DNA of 64,000 nucleotides from Myxococcales bacterium. Lineage in GTDB: Bacteria; Myxococcota_A; Polyangia; Polyangiales; JADJMO01. Location of the stretch: the NCBI GenBank assembly GCA_016709545.1, contig JADJMO010000023.1, positions 124,001 to 188,000 on the forward strand. Reading direction: 5' to 3'. Positions 51,966 to 62,011 of the stretch are shown here, one piece after another. The notes under the pieces were generated by a model. The model ran no database searches. It was not told where the DNA came from and was given only the letters and a program-made list of their open reading frames with translations. The position numbers and the translations under genes are program-made. Numbering within the stretch: position 1 is the stretch's first letter; each line of letters starts with the position of its first letter.

Positions 51966-51988
51966 AGGCCGAACGATCGGATTCGGGA

Positions 51989-53700
51989 GTGCAGAACGAC
52001 GACGTATCCGAGAGGGTGTCGCGCGACGTCCGGGAGCGGATGCTCGCGATCGGCGACCCGTTCCTCGTGTACGTCGCCCTGCCGCTCGCGGCGGTGGTGG
52101 CGACGCGCGAGCTCGTGCAGGGGCGCACCGCGATCCTGCCCTACGCGATCCTGCAGGTGGTCGCGGGGCTCGCGCTGTACGCGCTGCGCCGCGCCTCGTC
52201 GCACCTGCGCGCGTGGGTGATCCTGATGTACGGCGTGGGCCTCGGGACGCTCGCGCTCGTCGCCTTCGGTCCGCTGCTCGGCGTCGGCGTCATCTACACG
52301 TGGACCATCGTCGCGGCCGCGGGGCTCATCGGGCGCAACGCGATGATCGTCACCCTGTCGCTGTCACTGGTGTCGATGGCAGCCGTTGCGGTCGGCAACG
52401 TGAAGGGCTGGCTCCCGCCGCTGCCGGCGCGGGCCTTCGACTTCGCCCGCGCCGAGCCCTGGCTCCGCTTCGCCGCGACGCTCGGGACCGCGGGCGCCGC
52501 GATCGGCCTCCTCACCAACCGCATCATCTGGACGCTCGAGACCGCGCTGACCGAAGCCACCCAGGCGCTCGAGCGCGAGCGGGTCGAGCGGAGCGAGCGG
52601 GCGCGCCCAGGACGCCCCTCGCGCGGGCGCAGCGGCTCGAGGCCGTCGGGCGCCTCGCGGCGGGCGTGGCCCACGATCTCAACAACTCGCTCGCGGTCGT
52701 CCTGTGCAACGCCGAGTCGCTGCGCGCGCAGGAGGACGATCACGGTCGCCTCCTCTCCGACCTGATCAACGCGGCGCGCAGCGCCGAGGAGACCACCCGC
52801 CAGCTCACGTTCCTCGGGCGCAAGGACACCGAGGCGGGCAAGAGCTGCGTGCCCTCGATGGTGGTCGAGCAGCTCGTGCGATCGGTCCAGCGGCTCCTGC
52901 CGCCCGGGATCCTGCTGCAGGTGCGCGGGGAGAGCACGCGGTCGGTCGCGCTCTCGGGCGCCCGGCTCGAGCAGGTCCTCCTGAACCTCGTCTTGAACGC
53001 GCGCGACGCGATGCCGTCCGGCGGCGCCGTGCGCCTGTCGATCGAGGACCGCGGGGAGCAGCTGGTCCTCGCGGTCACCGACGACGGCGTCGGCATGTCC
53101 GACGAGGTCCGCGATCGCGTGTTCGAGCCGTTCTTCACCACCAAGGAGCCGGGCCGCGGCATCGGCCTCGGCCTGTCGATGGTGCATGGGCTCGTGACCG
53201 AGGTGGGGGGCACGGTCGAAGTGGCGTCGGCGCCGGGCAAGGGCACCACGTTCACGCTGTGTCTCCCCGCGGTCGCGCCCGCGGCCTCCACGCCGTCGGA
53301 GCCACGCCTCGTCCCTTCGCGACGCGCCAAGATCCTGCTGCTCGAGGACGAGCCGTTCGTGCTCCGCGCGATCCAGCGCGTGCTGCGCGCCGCGGGCCAC
53401 GAGGTCACGTCGGCGGTCGACGGCGCGGGCGCCGAGGAGGCCCTCGCGAGCGCCGGCGACTTCGACCTCCTGTTCACCGATGCGGTGGTGCCCGGCACGG
53501 ACACGAGCTCGGTGATCGCGCACTTCCTCGAGCGCCACCCGCGCGCGCCGGTGCTGGTGTGCTCGGGGTTCGTGCGCGAGGAGCTCGTGCGCCGCGGGAT
53601 CCGCGCCGGGGAGTTCTTCTTCCTCAAGAAGCCGTTCGAGCCCGCCACGCTGCGCGCCGCGGTCGACGAGGCGCTGGGCGCGGCGCCCCAGGGATCCTAG
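51989..53700 (+). CDS. hybrid sensor histidine kinase with C-terminal receiver (frameshifted)
   Basis: Five or six membrane segments (about 25-185) are followed by a short coiled linker. The frame breaks near 52605-52620 just before the dimerisation domain. The kinase core has the H-box GRLAAGVAHDLNNSLAVVL, N-box NLVLNARDAM, G1 DDGVGM and G2 GIGLGLSMVHGL. A receiver domain follows with acidic pocket LLEDEPFV, phosphoacceptor in LLFTDAVVPG and Lys in FFFLKKPF. It should sit in the inner membrane and phosphorylate its own receiver. The signal is unknown. The next gene, an AraC regulator, starts 12 bases later. Confidence 0.92.
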
Positions 53701-53711
53701 CCTCCCACCTC

Positions 53712-54713
53712 GTGGCTTCGTCCGTGCTCGCCGTGGCGACCCGCGCCTTGCTCGACGCGTGCGAGCGGCTGGGGCACGACGTGGAGCCGGTGGTCGCGTC
53801 GCTCGGCCTGTCGCGCGCGGCGCTCGCCGAGCCCGACGCGCGCCTGTCGGTGGCCGCGGCCGACGCCGCGTGGGTCGCGTGCAGCGCGGTCGCCCGCGAC
53901 CCCGACCTCGCGCTCCACGCCGCCGAGCTCGTCCCCGAGTCGGCGTTCCGGGTGCTCGACTACCTCGCGACCACGGGCGTCACGGTGGGCGCGGGCCTCG
54001 AGCGCGTGGCCGACTACTTCCGGATCGTCGATCCCCGCGGCGAGCTCGTCGTCCGTCCGCGGGTCGACGACGTGGCGCTCGTCTTCCGGAGCCCCGCGGG
54101 GTTGCCCGTGCCGGCCCCGGCGCAGCAGTTCACGCTCGGGCTCCTGTGGCTCCGTGTCCGCGCGGCGGTGGAGGCGCCGTGGTCCCCCACCGAGGTGGCG
54201 TTCACCCATGCGCCTCCCTCCGATCCCACGGAGCACCGCCGCGTGTTCGGGGTCCCGCCGCGGTTCGAGGCCGAGGAGGCCGTGCTCGCGCTGCCGCGGG
54301 CGGTCTGGGACGCCGCCCCCCGCCGCGCCGATCGCGCCCTCTTCGCGGTCCTCGATCAGCACGCGCGCATGCTCGCCGCCGCGACGCCGCAGGGCTCGCC
54401 GCTCGCCGAGCAGGTCCGTCGCGCGATCGAGGAGACGCTCGTCGACGGCGCGGCGCCCCTCGCGAGCGTCGCGCGTCGACTCGCGACCAGCGAGCGGTCG
54501 CTGCAGCGCGCGCTCGAGGCCGAGGGCCTCACGTTCCTCGAGATGCTCGACGCCGTGCGGAGGAGCCGGGCCGAGGCCCTCCTCCGCGCGGGCGTCTCGC
54601 TGGTCGAGATCAGCTACCTCGTCGGCTTCTCCGAGCAGAGCGCGTTCACCCGGGCCTTCAAGCGCTGGACCGGGACCACGCCGCGAGAGGCGCGCAAGCG
54701 CCTCGCGACCTAG
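53712..54713 (+). CDS. AraC-family regulator (OruR-type)
   Basis: The GTG at 53712 gives a 333-residue protein. The N-terminal ~200 residues are the arabinose-binding-domain type found in OruR regulators (SVAAADAAWVACSAVARDPDLALHAAEL). The C-terminal helix-turn-helix pair ends VSLVEISYLVGFSEQSAFTRAFKRWTGTTP. It is probably co-transcribed with the hybrid kinase, though these families normally sense ligands directly. Its stop shares CTAG with the opposing outer-membrane gene. It resembles the regulator at 27320-28279. Confidence 0.9.
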   Translation: MASSVLAVATRALLDACERLGHDVEPVVASLGLSRAALAEPDARLSVAAADAAWVACSAVARDPDLALHAAELVPESAFRVLDYLATTGVTVGAGLERVADYFRIVDPRGELVVRPRVDDVALVFRSPAGLPVPAPAQQFTLGLLWLRVRAAVEAPWSPTEVAFTHAPPSDPTEHRRVFGVPPRFEAEEAVLALPRAVWDAAPRRADRALFAVLDQHARMLAAATPQGSPLAEQVRRAIEETLVDGAAPLASVARRLATSERSLQRALEAEGLTFLEMLDAVRRSRAEALLRAGVSLVEISYLVGFSEQSAFTRAFKRWTGTTPREARKRLAT

Positions 54714-55393
54714 AACCGCTGCGTGACGCCCAGCAGCCCGTAGAGCGGGAGCCCCGCGACCGGCGTGAGCTGGTCGGAGGTCGCGAAGCCGACGCGCACG
54801 GTCACGTCCGTCGTGCTCGTGACCCCGAGGGCCGCGCGCACGCCGAAGCGGAGCGTGCCGCCCCCGCCACCCAGGAAGCCTCCCTCGGCGCCCGGGTACG
54901 CGAGCCGGCGATAGGTGGCGGTCGGCGCGACGTGGGTCGCGAACGAGCGGTCCCAGCTCGCTTCGAGCGCCACCATCCAGCGCTCGGAGAAATACCCCGC
55001 CGTGAGCGAGGCCACCGCCGCGAGCTGGGTCACGCGCAGCAGCGTCGCCTCCACGCGCCGGACCTCCAGCGCGAGCCCCGGCTGCAGGCCGAAGCCGTGC
55101 GAGGAGAGCCACGCGGTCTGCGCGCCCGTCGCGAAGGCGAAGTCGCCGAGGCCCGGCGAGGAGGGGAGCAACAGGCGGCCGAGCACGAACAGATCCGGTC
55201 GCGCCGCGTGGCCGGGGACCCTCCGCGCGTAGGCCGCCTCGAGCGCCGCCCCGCTGTCGATGCCGGCGCCGAGGGCGACGAGGTTCGGCGCGTCGAGCGG
55301 CTTCGCGCCCGGGTTCACGACCTGCGCGGTCGCGGTGCGCGGGAGAGACGCGAGCAGGAGCGCAGCGGCGAGGGCCCAGCGAGCGGCGGTCAC
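54710..55393 (-). CDS. predicted outer-membrane beta-barrel protein
   Basis: The GTG start at 55393 overlaps the stop of the hydrolase gene (GTGA). A Sec signal (LAAALLLASLPRTATAQ) precedes about 200 residues of short amphipathic strands and Gly-rich turns (FATGAQTAWLSSHGFGLQPGLALEV, FGVRAALGVTSTTDVTVRVGFAT), ending GLLGVTQRF with a terminal Phe, typical of barrels handled by the BAM machinery. No named family. It is translationally coupled to a secreted hydrolase. Confidence 0.8.
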   Translation of the reverse strand: MTAARWALAAALLLASLPRTATAQVVNPGAKPLDAPNLVALGAGIDSGAALEAAYARRVPGHAARPDLFVLGRLLLPSSPGLGDFAFATGAQTAWLSSHGFGLQPGLALEVRRVEATLLRVTQLAAVASLTAGYFSERWMVALEASWDRSFATHVAPTATYRRLAYPGAEGGFLGGGGGTLRFGVRAALGVTSTTDVTVRVGFATSDQLTPVAGLPLYGLLGVTQRF

Positions 55394-56361
55394 GGCTTCA
55401 CCTCGGCGAGCGCGGCGCGGAAGTGATCGCGGGCGAGCGCGCGGATCTCGGGGGCCTTCACCCACTGGAGATCGTGCCCGGCGCCCGTGAGCCCGACGAG
55501 GCGCGCCTTCGGGTAGTGCGCGGCGAGCTGCTCCTGGTGCTCGCGGCGGATCAACGCGTTCTGGTCGCCGTGGACGAAGAGCACCTCGCTTCGATACGCG
55601 GAGAGGTGCGTCGTCCAGTCGAAGTCGCCCGCGGAGGCCGGGAGACACCGCGCGGCGACGCCGCCGGCGCGGAAGAACGGCTCGGGGTCGGAGGCCGACT
55701 TGCCGAACGCCGCGCTCGCCGACGAGAACAGTGTGGCGGCGAGGAGGTCGGCGCGGGCGTGGTCGTCGGCGGTCAAGAAGCGGCCCGTGAAGAGCGCGTC
55801 GTTCTGATCCTCCCCGATCAGGTCGTGCGTGACCATCCGCTGGAAGTACGCGGCGACCTCCGAGGCGGTGAAGCCCCCGGGCTCGAGCAGCACGGCGGAC
55901 GTCACGCGCGTCGGGTGCGCGTCGATGAACCAGGTGGCGTACATGGCGCCCCACGAGTGCCCGAGGAAGAGCACGGGGGCGCCCGCGGGCGCGTAGCGGT
56001 CGACGAGGGCCTCGAGGTCGCCGAGGTAGCGAGCGCTGTCGACCTCTTCGCAGTCGTGGCGGCGCGAGAGGCCTGCGCCGCGCTGGTCCCACTGGACGAC
56101 GAAGAACCCGTCGTCGGCGAGGGCGGTGAGGCGGGTCATCGAGCGGTGGTCGCCGCCCGGCCCGCCGTGCAGCATGACGACCAGCGGGTCGCCCGCCTTG
56201 CCGTGGGTCGTGAGGTGCAGGCGCGTGCCGTTGAGCTCGACGCTCGGCAGCGAGTGGTCCTGGTCGACCGTCGGCGGGACGAGCGTGGAGTAGTCGGCGG
56301 TGCACGCGGACGCGGCGAGCACCAGGGGAACGAGGGCGCAGAGTTCGTGGGTTCGATGCAT
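55390..56361 (-). CDS. alpha/beta-hydrolase lipoprotein (proline-iminopeptidase-like)
   Basis: The ATG at 56361 opens a lipoprotein signal with cysteine at 20 (ASAC). The S33-type pattern is clear: oxyanion HGGPGG (65-70), DQRGAGLS (92-99), nucleophile Ser136 in LGHSWGAM, and His in GAGHDLQW; the acid is probably Asp in VHGDQN. At 323 residues it is like proline iminopeptidases and related hydrolases, but the substrate is open. It is exported and attached to the envelope. An operon with the downstream barrel gene is likely. Confidence 0.88.
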   Translation of the reverse strand: MHRTHELCALVPLVLAASACTADYSTLVPPTVDQDHSLPSVELNGTRLHLTTHGKAGDPLVVMLHGGPGGDHRSMTRLTALADDGFFVVQWDQRGAGLSRRHDCEEVDSARYLGDLEALVDRYAPAGAPVLFLGHSWGAMYATWFIDAHPTRVTSAVLLEPGGFTASEVAAYFQRMVTHDLIGEDQNDALFTGRFLTADDHARADLLAATLFSSASAAFGKSASDPEPFFRAGGVAARCLPASAGDFDWTTHLSAYRSEVLFVHGDQNALIRREHQEQLAAHYPKARLVGLTGAGHDLQWVKAPEIRALARDHFRAALAEVKP

Positions 56362-56496
56362 GGGGACCTCCCACTGCGATGGATAGGACCCGGCGAAGGA
56401 GCGCACTCGACCGGGGGCGCCGACGTTTTGACCGCGGGCGCCAGCCGCCGCTGCGCCGCGCTGGCCTCGCCCCGAAGGCTCGGGCACCCTCGCGGG

Positions 56497-58851
56497 ATGG
56501 CGAGCGTGATGGCGATCGTGAGCAAGGCGGTGTTCGAGCAACTCGCGAAGCAGAAGGGCGGCGCCGCGCTCGGGGTGCGGCTCGGCCTCGACCGCTACGG
56601 CAGCACCCACAAGGCGCTCGCGCCGCTCGGCGAGGGCGGCGCGCTGTTCGCGGTGACGGTGCGTCCACCGAACGAGGCGCTGTGGCTGGTCGCGGTGCTC
56701 GAGCAGCCCAGGCTCGGCGACGACGGGTGGCACGCGGCGGCGAGCACGGTCGCCATCACCGACGTGACCCACCTGAAGGACCAGCTGCGGTTCGCGAACG
56801 GCAAGGGCCTCACCGCGGCGGCGGGGGCGCTCGGGATGTCGTTGCAGACGCCGCGCGCGCTGTCGGCGGAGGACGAAGCGCTCTTGCGTGCCGCCGCAGG
56901 CGCCGCGCCGGGCGAGAAGCCCGCCGCGTCGAAGCCCACGTCGAAGGTCGCGCCGAAGCCGGTCGCGGCGAGGCCTGTGGCGAAGCCCGTCGCGCAGATC
57001 GTGAAACCCGCGTCGCCCGCGCCGCCGCCGTCTCCGGAGCCGACCCCGCCGGCGGTCACCTCGGCCTCGAGCGCAGGCCTCACCGCCCTCGCTGCCGCGG
57101 TGAGCGCCGGCGACGGCGTCGGCGCGCTGCGCGCCGCGCTCGCGTGCTGGCAGGAGCAGCCGTGGCCCGAGCTCGCCGACCTCATCGACGCGATCTCCGC
57201 GCAGATCTCCGGCCCGCCGGCCGAGGACGAGCGCGGCTTCAGCACGCTCGCCAAGAGCAAGGATCCCCTCGTGCTCGCGCAGATGCTCCCGGCGATCCGC
57301 AGCGTGCCGGTGTCGTTCCTGCCGATGGCGGCCGACGCGCTGAAGACGTTCCCGAAGGACCCGCGGCTCTCGTCCGCGATCGCCGGCTGGGTCCTCGATC
57401 CGCCCACCACCTCGAGCTCGACCTACCCGTTCTGGGTGCGCGTGCTCGACATCCTCACGCGCTCGGGCGACGTGCGGGTGCTCCCGCGGTTGCGAGAGCG
57501 CCTCGCCACCAAGGGTGGGGGGTCGGCGTTCTGGCCCAAGTTCACCACCGCCGTCGGCAAGGCCGCCGACGCGCTCGCGGCCCTGACCGCGAAGGTGCCG
57601 TCGGCGGCCGACGCCGCGCAGATCGCCGAGCTCGCGCGCGCCGTCCCGAAGCTGCGCCGCCTCGAAGAGGCCCCCGCGGCGAAGGCCGAGAAGATCCCCA
57701 CGGTCGATGGACCGCCGCTCGTGCAGGCCGCCGCGCACCTCGCCGCGAACCGCATCCCGGCGGCGATCGAGGCGCTCCTCTCCTGCTGGCGCGAGACGCG
57801 GGTGCCGGCGGTGGCCGACGCGATCGACCGCGCGACGCGGCTCCTGCCCACCTGGGAGAAGCCGCTCGACGCGCTCGACGAGAAGAGCGCGCACGAGGCG
57901 TGGCTCGCGGCGTTCGCCGAGGACCCTGCGCTGCACCTGCCCCAGCTGCTCCAGTACGTGCGGGTCGGAGGCAGCACCGCCGCCACGCGCCACGTGACCG
58001 AGCTCGCCACGTTGCCCGACGACCCGCGGATGGCCACCCACCTCTCGGCCGTCGCGGCGATGTTCGGCGTGAGCCCCGAGAAGGCCCAGTACTGGCGCAC
58101 GCTGTTCGAGATCGTCGCCCGCGCGAAGGACGTGCGCACCTGCGCCCCCCTGCGCACCGACTTCCGCGACTTCGAGAGCACCTACTGGTACCACCACAAG
58201 CACGGCCGGCGCATCGTCGGGCCGTTCGCGTTCGACCCCGCCGCGGCGTTCGCGAAGTGGCCGCTCGCGCTCGACGCGGCCACGCAGCCGCAGTTCGAGC
58301 AGGTGCTCGCCCGGCTGTCCGAGGCCGAGGCGCGCGCCGACCAGACCGAACGCAAGCTCCTCGCCGAGATCGCCGGATCGTGGTCGGACAACGGGCCGCG
58401 CCTCGTCTACGCCGACTGGCTGAGCGATCGCGGCCACCCGCGCGGCGAGCTGATCGTGCTGGCGTGCAAGAAGCAGCGCACCAAGGCCGAGGAGCAGCGG
58501 CTCACGACGCTGCGCGCGGCGCCCTACCTGATGGGCGCGCTGTCGGACTTCGTCGCGCGCAACGCCGCGCTCGATCGGGGCCTCCTCGGCGAGCTCGATC
58601 TCGGCGACGTCGGTGCGTTCACCTTCCGCGCGCTGCGCGGGCACCCTCTGCTCGCGGTGGTCTCCTCGATCGCCTTCCGCTCCAGCCAGGACGGGGGCGA
58701 CCCGGCCGACCTCGCGAAGGTGATCCTGGACCCAGCGCTCGGTCGACTCGAGACGTTGACCCAGCTCTCCGCGACACTCCTCGACGCGGTGGCGCCACTC
58801 GTCGCAGACCGCTTCGAGCGCAGGGGTACGAAGCTCGTGCGCCGCGCGTAG
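56497..58851 (+). CDS. TIGR02996 repeat-companion domain protein
   Basis: The ATG at 56497 is used; another in-frame Met is at 56509. A ~130-residue head is followed by a Lys/Ala/Pro linker (about 145-190), a helical HEAT-like body (for example RVPAVADAIDRATRLLPTW) and a C-terminal TIGR02996 signature, PRLVYADWLSDRGHPRGELI. That domain is known from Myxococcota and Planctomycetes next to repeat proteins, role unknown. An LRR gene is nearby at 60017-61954. No signal peptide, so it is cytoplasmic. Confidence 0.85.
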   Translation: MASVMAIVSKAVFEQLAKQKGGAALGVRLGLDRYGSTHKALAPLGEGGALFAVTVRPPNEALWLVAVLEQPRLGDDGWHAAASTVAITDVTHLKDQLRFANGKGLTAAAGALGMSLQTPRALSAEDEALLRAAAGAAPGEKPAASKPTSKVAPKPVAARPVAKPVAQIVKPASPAPPPSPEPTPPAVTSASSAGLTALAAAVSAGDGVGALRAALACWQEQPWPELADLIDAISAQISGPPAEDERGFSTLAKSKDPLVLAQMLPAIRSVPVSFLPMAADALKTFPKDPRLSSAIAGWVLDPPTTSSSTYPFWVRVLDILTRSGDVRVLPRLRERLATKGGGSAFWPKFTTAVGKAADALAALTAKVPSAADAAQIAELARAVPKLRRLEEAPAAKAEKIPTVDGPPLVQAAAHLAANRIPAAIEALLSCWRETRVPAVADAIDRATRLLPTWEKPLDALDEKSAHEAWLAAFAEDPALHLPQLLQYVRVGGSTAATRHVTELATLPDDPRMATHLSAVAAMFGVSPEKAQYWRTLFEIVARAKDVRTCAPLRTDFRDFESTYWYHHKHGRRIVGPFAFDPAAAFAKWPLALDAATQPQFEQVLARLSEAEARADQTERKLLAEIAGSWSDNGPRLVYADWLSDRGHPRGELIVLACKKQRTKAEEQRLTTLRAAPYLMGALSDFVARNAALDRGLLGELDLGDVGAFTFRALRGHPLLAVVSSIAFRSSQDGGDPADLAKVILDPALGRLETLTQLSATLLDAVAPLVADRFERRGTKLVRRA

Positions 58852-58893
58852 CCGCCGGTTTCCCTCGGTCGCCGTTTCGCGTCACGATGAGGC

Positions 58894-60012
58894 ATGGCCA
58901 CTCGCCCCTGCCTCGTCCTCGTCTTGTGCGTCGGGTGCTCGAGCGAGGCGGCGAGTCCGGACCCCGCGCTGGACGCCGCCGTCGACACCGCGACCACGGC
59001 CGACGCCCCCGACACAGCGGTCGACAGCGGGATGTTCGACACGGCGGTCCCCGATGGCGCGGACAGCGGGCTCGACGCGCCGGTGGACGCGCCCCCGCCG
59101 CTCCTCTCCGCCAAGTACCCGGGCGACCTCGGCATCGACAAGGATCCGGCGGTGCTCTGGGTCGAGGACTTCGAGGAGGGGTCGGTCGCCGCCGTGCGTG
59201 GACGCTACGAGGACTCCAAGAACGCCGCCGGCATGGCGCTCGTCGCGGACGTCCCCGCGAAGAGCTTGGGCAAGGCGTCGATGCGGTTCACCGCGGGGGG
59301 TGGAGGGCCGAGCGCCACGGATCTGTACAAGAAGCTCCCCAATCAAACGGAGCTCTTCGTCCGCTACTACGTGAAATACCAGAAGGGCATCCAGTGGCAC
59401 CACACGGGCCTGTGGATCGGTGGCTACGATCCGCCGACCAGCTGGCCGAACCCACAGGCCGGCCTGAGGCCGAACGGCGACGACCGCTTCGCGATCGCGT
59501 TCGAACCGGTGGGCGCCACCGGCGCCGCCGATCCGCGGCTCGACTTCTACGCCTACTGGATGACGATGCACTCGTGGAAGGACGTCCCGACCGGCAGCGA
59601 CGCCTACTACGGCAACACCGTGGTGCACCGCGCCAGTCTCCGCGCGAAGGACGACGCCTGGTCCTGCGTGGAGATGCACGTGAAGGTCAACCCGGACCCG
59701 GCGTCGAAGGCCGGCGCCCAGCTCGGGCTGTGGGTGGACGACGTGTCGATCGCGCAGTTCGACGACGCGGCGCCGCTCGGATACTGGGTGAAGGACAAGT
59801 TCTGCTCGACCACCGCGGACGCGCCGTCGTGCACCTCGTACCCGCCGCCCGCGGGCACGACGATGGTCCCGCTCGACCTGCAGCTGCGCAAGACCGCGAC
59901 GCTCCAGCTGAACCACTTCTGGCCGCAGAACTACGTGACCGCGGGGCCGGCAGGCAACGTGTACTTCGACCACATGGTCGTTGCGCGAACCCGCGTCGGC
60001 TGCCTGCGCTGA
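58894..60012 (+). CDS. lipoprotein with a jelly-roll-like domain
   Basis: The signal ends CVGC (lipid cysteine at 15). An Asp/Ala/Thr spacer reaches about residue 70. The body is beta-rich with aromatic patterns such as TELFVRYYVKYQKGIQWHHTGLW, LDFYAYWMTMHSW and CVEMHVKVN, then AQLGLWVDDVSIAQFDD. That order fits ConA-like jelly-roll domains as in polysaccharide lyases and carbohydrate-binding proteins, but catalytic residues are not clear. Length is 372. It is probably a surface polysaccharide-binding protein. Confidence 0.75.
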   Translation: MATRPCLVLVLCVGCSSEAASPDPALDAAVDTATTADAPDTAVDSGMFDTAVPDGADSGLDAPVDAPPPLLSAKYPGDLGIDKDPAVLWVEDFEEGSVAAVRGRYEDSKNAAGMALVADVPAKSLGKASMRFTAGGGGPSATDLYKKLPNQTELFVRYYVKYQKGIQWHHTGLWIGGYDPPTSWPNPQAGLRPNGDDRFAIAFEPVGATGAADPRLDFYAYWMTMHSWKDVPTGSDAYYGNTVVHRASLRAKDDAWSCVEMHVKVNPDPASKAGAQLGLWVDDVSIAQFDDAAPLGYWVKDKFCSTTADAPSCTSYPPPAGTTMVPLDLQLRKTATLQLNHFWPQNYVTAGPAGNVYFDHMVVARTRVGCLR

Positions 60013-60016
60013 GGTC

Positions 60017-61954
60017 CTACGGGTCGTCGACCCGCACGTAGCGGGCGTGGCTCCCCGAGCCCTGCTTGCGCCAGCGCCCCGGGGGCAGCACGCGCTTGAG
60101 CGCGGCCACGTTCACCCGGAAGTCCTCGAACACGACGCACGTGAGCGCGCGCAGGTTCGCGGTCTCCTCCGGGAAGGCCTCCACCTTCGTGGAGCGGACG
60201 TCGAGAAAGGTGAGATGGGTGAGCCCGGCGAGCTCGGGAGGCAGCGCCTCGAGCGAGGTGTAGTGCAGCGTCAGCGACCGGATCGGCGTGCGCGCGAGCG
60301 CGCGGAAGGTCCCCGCGTCGATCCTCGCGCGGACCCAAGTGAGATCGAGCCGCTGCAGGGAGCGCAGCTCACCGAGGGCGGAGAGGTCGTCGACCTCCGC
60401 CGACGCGAGGTCGAGCTCCTCGAGCGCAGGGAGGGCCTCGAGCCCCGCGAGGGAAGCCAGCTGGACCTTGTGGAGGACGAGCTTCTTCAGGCGCGGCAAG
60501 CGATCGAGACCGCGCGGCAGCACGGGGAAGGGTGCCCGCGCGAGGGACAGCTCGGCGAGCGGGAGCGACAGACACGCCCGCGGGAACTCGGCGAAGGGGT
60601 TCTCGGCGAGGCTCAGGTCCTCGAGGGCCTCGAGCGCGCCGATCTCGTCGGGCAGGGTGGTGAGCGCGTTGCCGCCGAGACCGAGGAACGTGAGCGCTCG
60701 GAGCCGACCGATGGCCTTCGGCAGCGCCGCCAGCCCCCAGTTCGGAAGCGACAGCGAGCGCAGGCGGGTCGCGGTCGCGAGGCGGACGAAGGCGTCCTCC
60801 AGGTCGAACGCGGGCGCCTTGTGGATTTGAAGCCGCTCGAGGCGACGGAGCGCCCCGAAGGCCGGGGCGGGCTCGGCGAGCGAGGGCACCCGGAGCTCGA
60901 GCCGGATCGGGTCACCGAGGTCGGTCGGCAGCGCGCGATCGTAGGGGCGATCGACGACGAGCTCGTCGACGTGGGTCACCTCGGGCGGCGCGAGCACCAC
61001 CTGCGCGAGCAGCTCGGGGCGGAGCGTGCACTCGCGCAGGCGCAGCGCGCCGAAGCTCGCGGGGAGGGAGACGAGGCCGCTGTCCCCCGCGTGGAAGCTC
61101 CGGAGGCCGGAGAGGTCCCCGAACGAAGCGGGGAGCTCCTTCAGCTCCTTGCAGTAGCTGAGGTCGAGGGTCTCGAGGTTCGTGAGCTCGCCGAACCGCG
61201 CAGGCAGCCGCGGGAACGGGCTTCCGAACAGGTCGAGCGACCGCAGCTCGCGGAGATCGCACAGCGAGTCGGGGAGCTCCTTCACGCAGTGACCGCGGAG
61301 GTGGAGCGCGCGGAGCGAGCAGAGGCGGCCGACGTCGGCCGGTAACGCGGTCACCCGCTTGCGCTTCTGGATGGGCGACGCCACCGAGAAGACCTCGAGC
61401 GCGGACAGCCGCACGAGGGTCGCAGGGATCCGCGAGAACGGCCCGTCGATGACGATCTCGCGGAGCTGCCCGAGCTTCTCGACCGAGTCCGGCAGCTCGA
61501 TCGCGCCCTCCTTGTAGTAGCTCTGGAGCCGCAGGACGCGCAGGCCGGAGAGCTTCGCGAGGTGGGCGAACAGCGCGTCGAGGTCGACGGAGGCCGCGCC
61601 GGCGACGACGATCGAGAGGAGCCCCTGCAGGCCCGCGAACGACGGCGGGAGTCGGTTTGCGACGTCGGCGCCGAGGTGGAGCTCGGTCAGCGCGGGCAGC
61701 TGCGCGGCGCGCTCGAACAGGTCGTCGAGGGGCGCGACGGGCAGGCTGGAGAGAGAGAGCGTCTGCAGCGCGCCGAGCTTCTCGAGCCCCACGACGCCCC
61801 GCAGGTGCGGGAGATCGTAGAGCCGCAGCGCCTCGAGCGCGGTCGCCTCGGCGAGAGCATCCGGCAGCGCGGTGAGCGCCGAGTTCGCGAGGCGGACCTC
61901 GTGGCTCGTAGGGGTGATGACCGGGAGAGTGCTCGCGTAGTTCCCCTTCGCCAT
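60017..61954 (-). CDS. leucine-rich-repeat protein
   Basis: At 645 residues the protein is built almost entirely of ~23-residue LRR units (LxxLxLxxNxLxxLPxx), such as LTFLGLGGNALTTLPDEIGALEALEDLSLAENPFAEFP. There is no signal peptide, so it is cytoplasmic. A short non-LRR C-terminal tail ends RKQGSGSHARYVRVDDP. LRR proteins bind other proteins; partners are unknown. The nearby TIGR02996 gene supports a repeat-protein cluster. Its stop is five bases from the opposing gene's stop. Confidence 0.9.
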   Translation of the reverse strand: MAKGNYASTLPVITPTSHEVRLANSALTALPDALAEATALEALRLYDLPHLRGVVGLEKLGALQTLSLSSLPVAPLDDLFERAAQLPALTELHLGADVANRLPPSFAGLQGLLSIVVAGAASVDLDALFAHLAKLSGLRVLRLQSYYKEGAIELPDSVEKLGQLREIVIDGPFSRIPATLVRLSALEVFSVASPIQKRKRVTALPADVGRLCSLRALHLRGHCVKELPDSLCDLRELRSLDLFGSPFPRLPARFGELTNLETLDLSYCKELKELPASFGDLSGLRSFHAGDSGLVSLPASFGALRLRECTLRPELLAQVVLAPPEVTHVDELVVDRPYDRALPTDLGDPIRLELRVPSLAEPAPAFGALRRLERLQIHKAPAFDLEDAFVRLATATRLRSLSLPNWGLAALPKAIGRLRALTFLGLGGNALTTLPDEIGALEALEDLSLAENPFAEFPRACLSLPLAELSLARAPFPVLPRGLDRLPRLKKLVLHKVQLASLAGLEALPALEELDLASAEVDDLSALGELRSLQRLDLTWVRARIDAGTFRALARTPIRSLTLHYTSLEALPPELAGLTHLTFLDVRSTKVEAFPEETANLRALTCVVFEDFRVNVAALKRVLPPGRWRKQGSGSHARYVRVDDP

Positions 61955-62011
61955 CGCGCCTCCAGCCTAGCGTGGGAGACATTCGCTCGTGGCCCGACGT
62001 AGACTGCTCGG

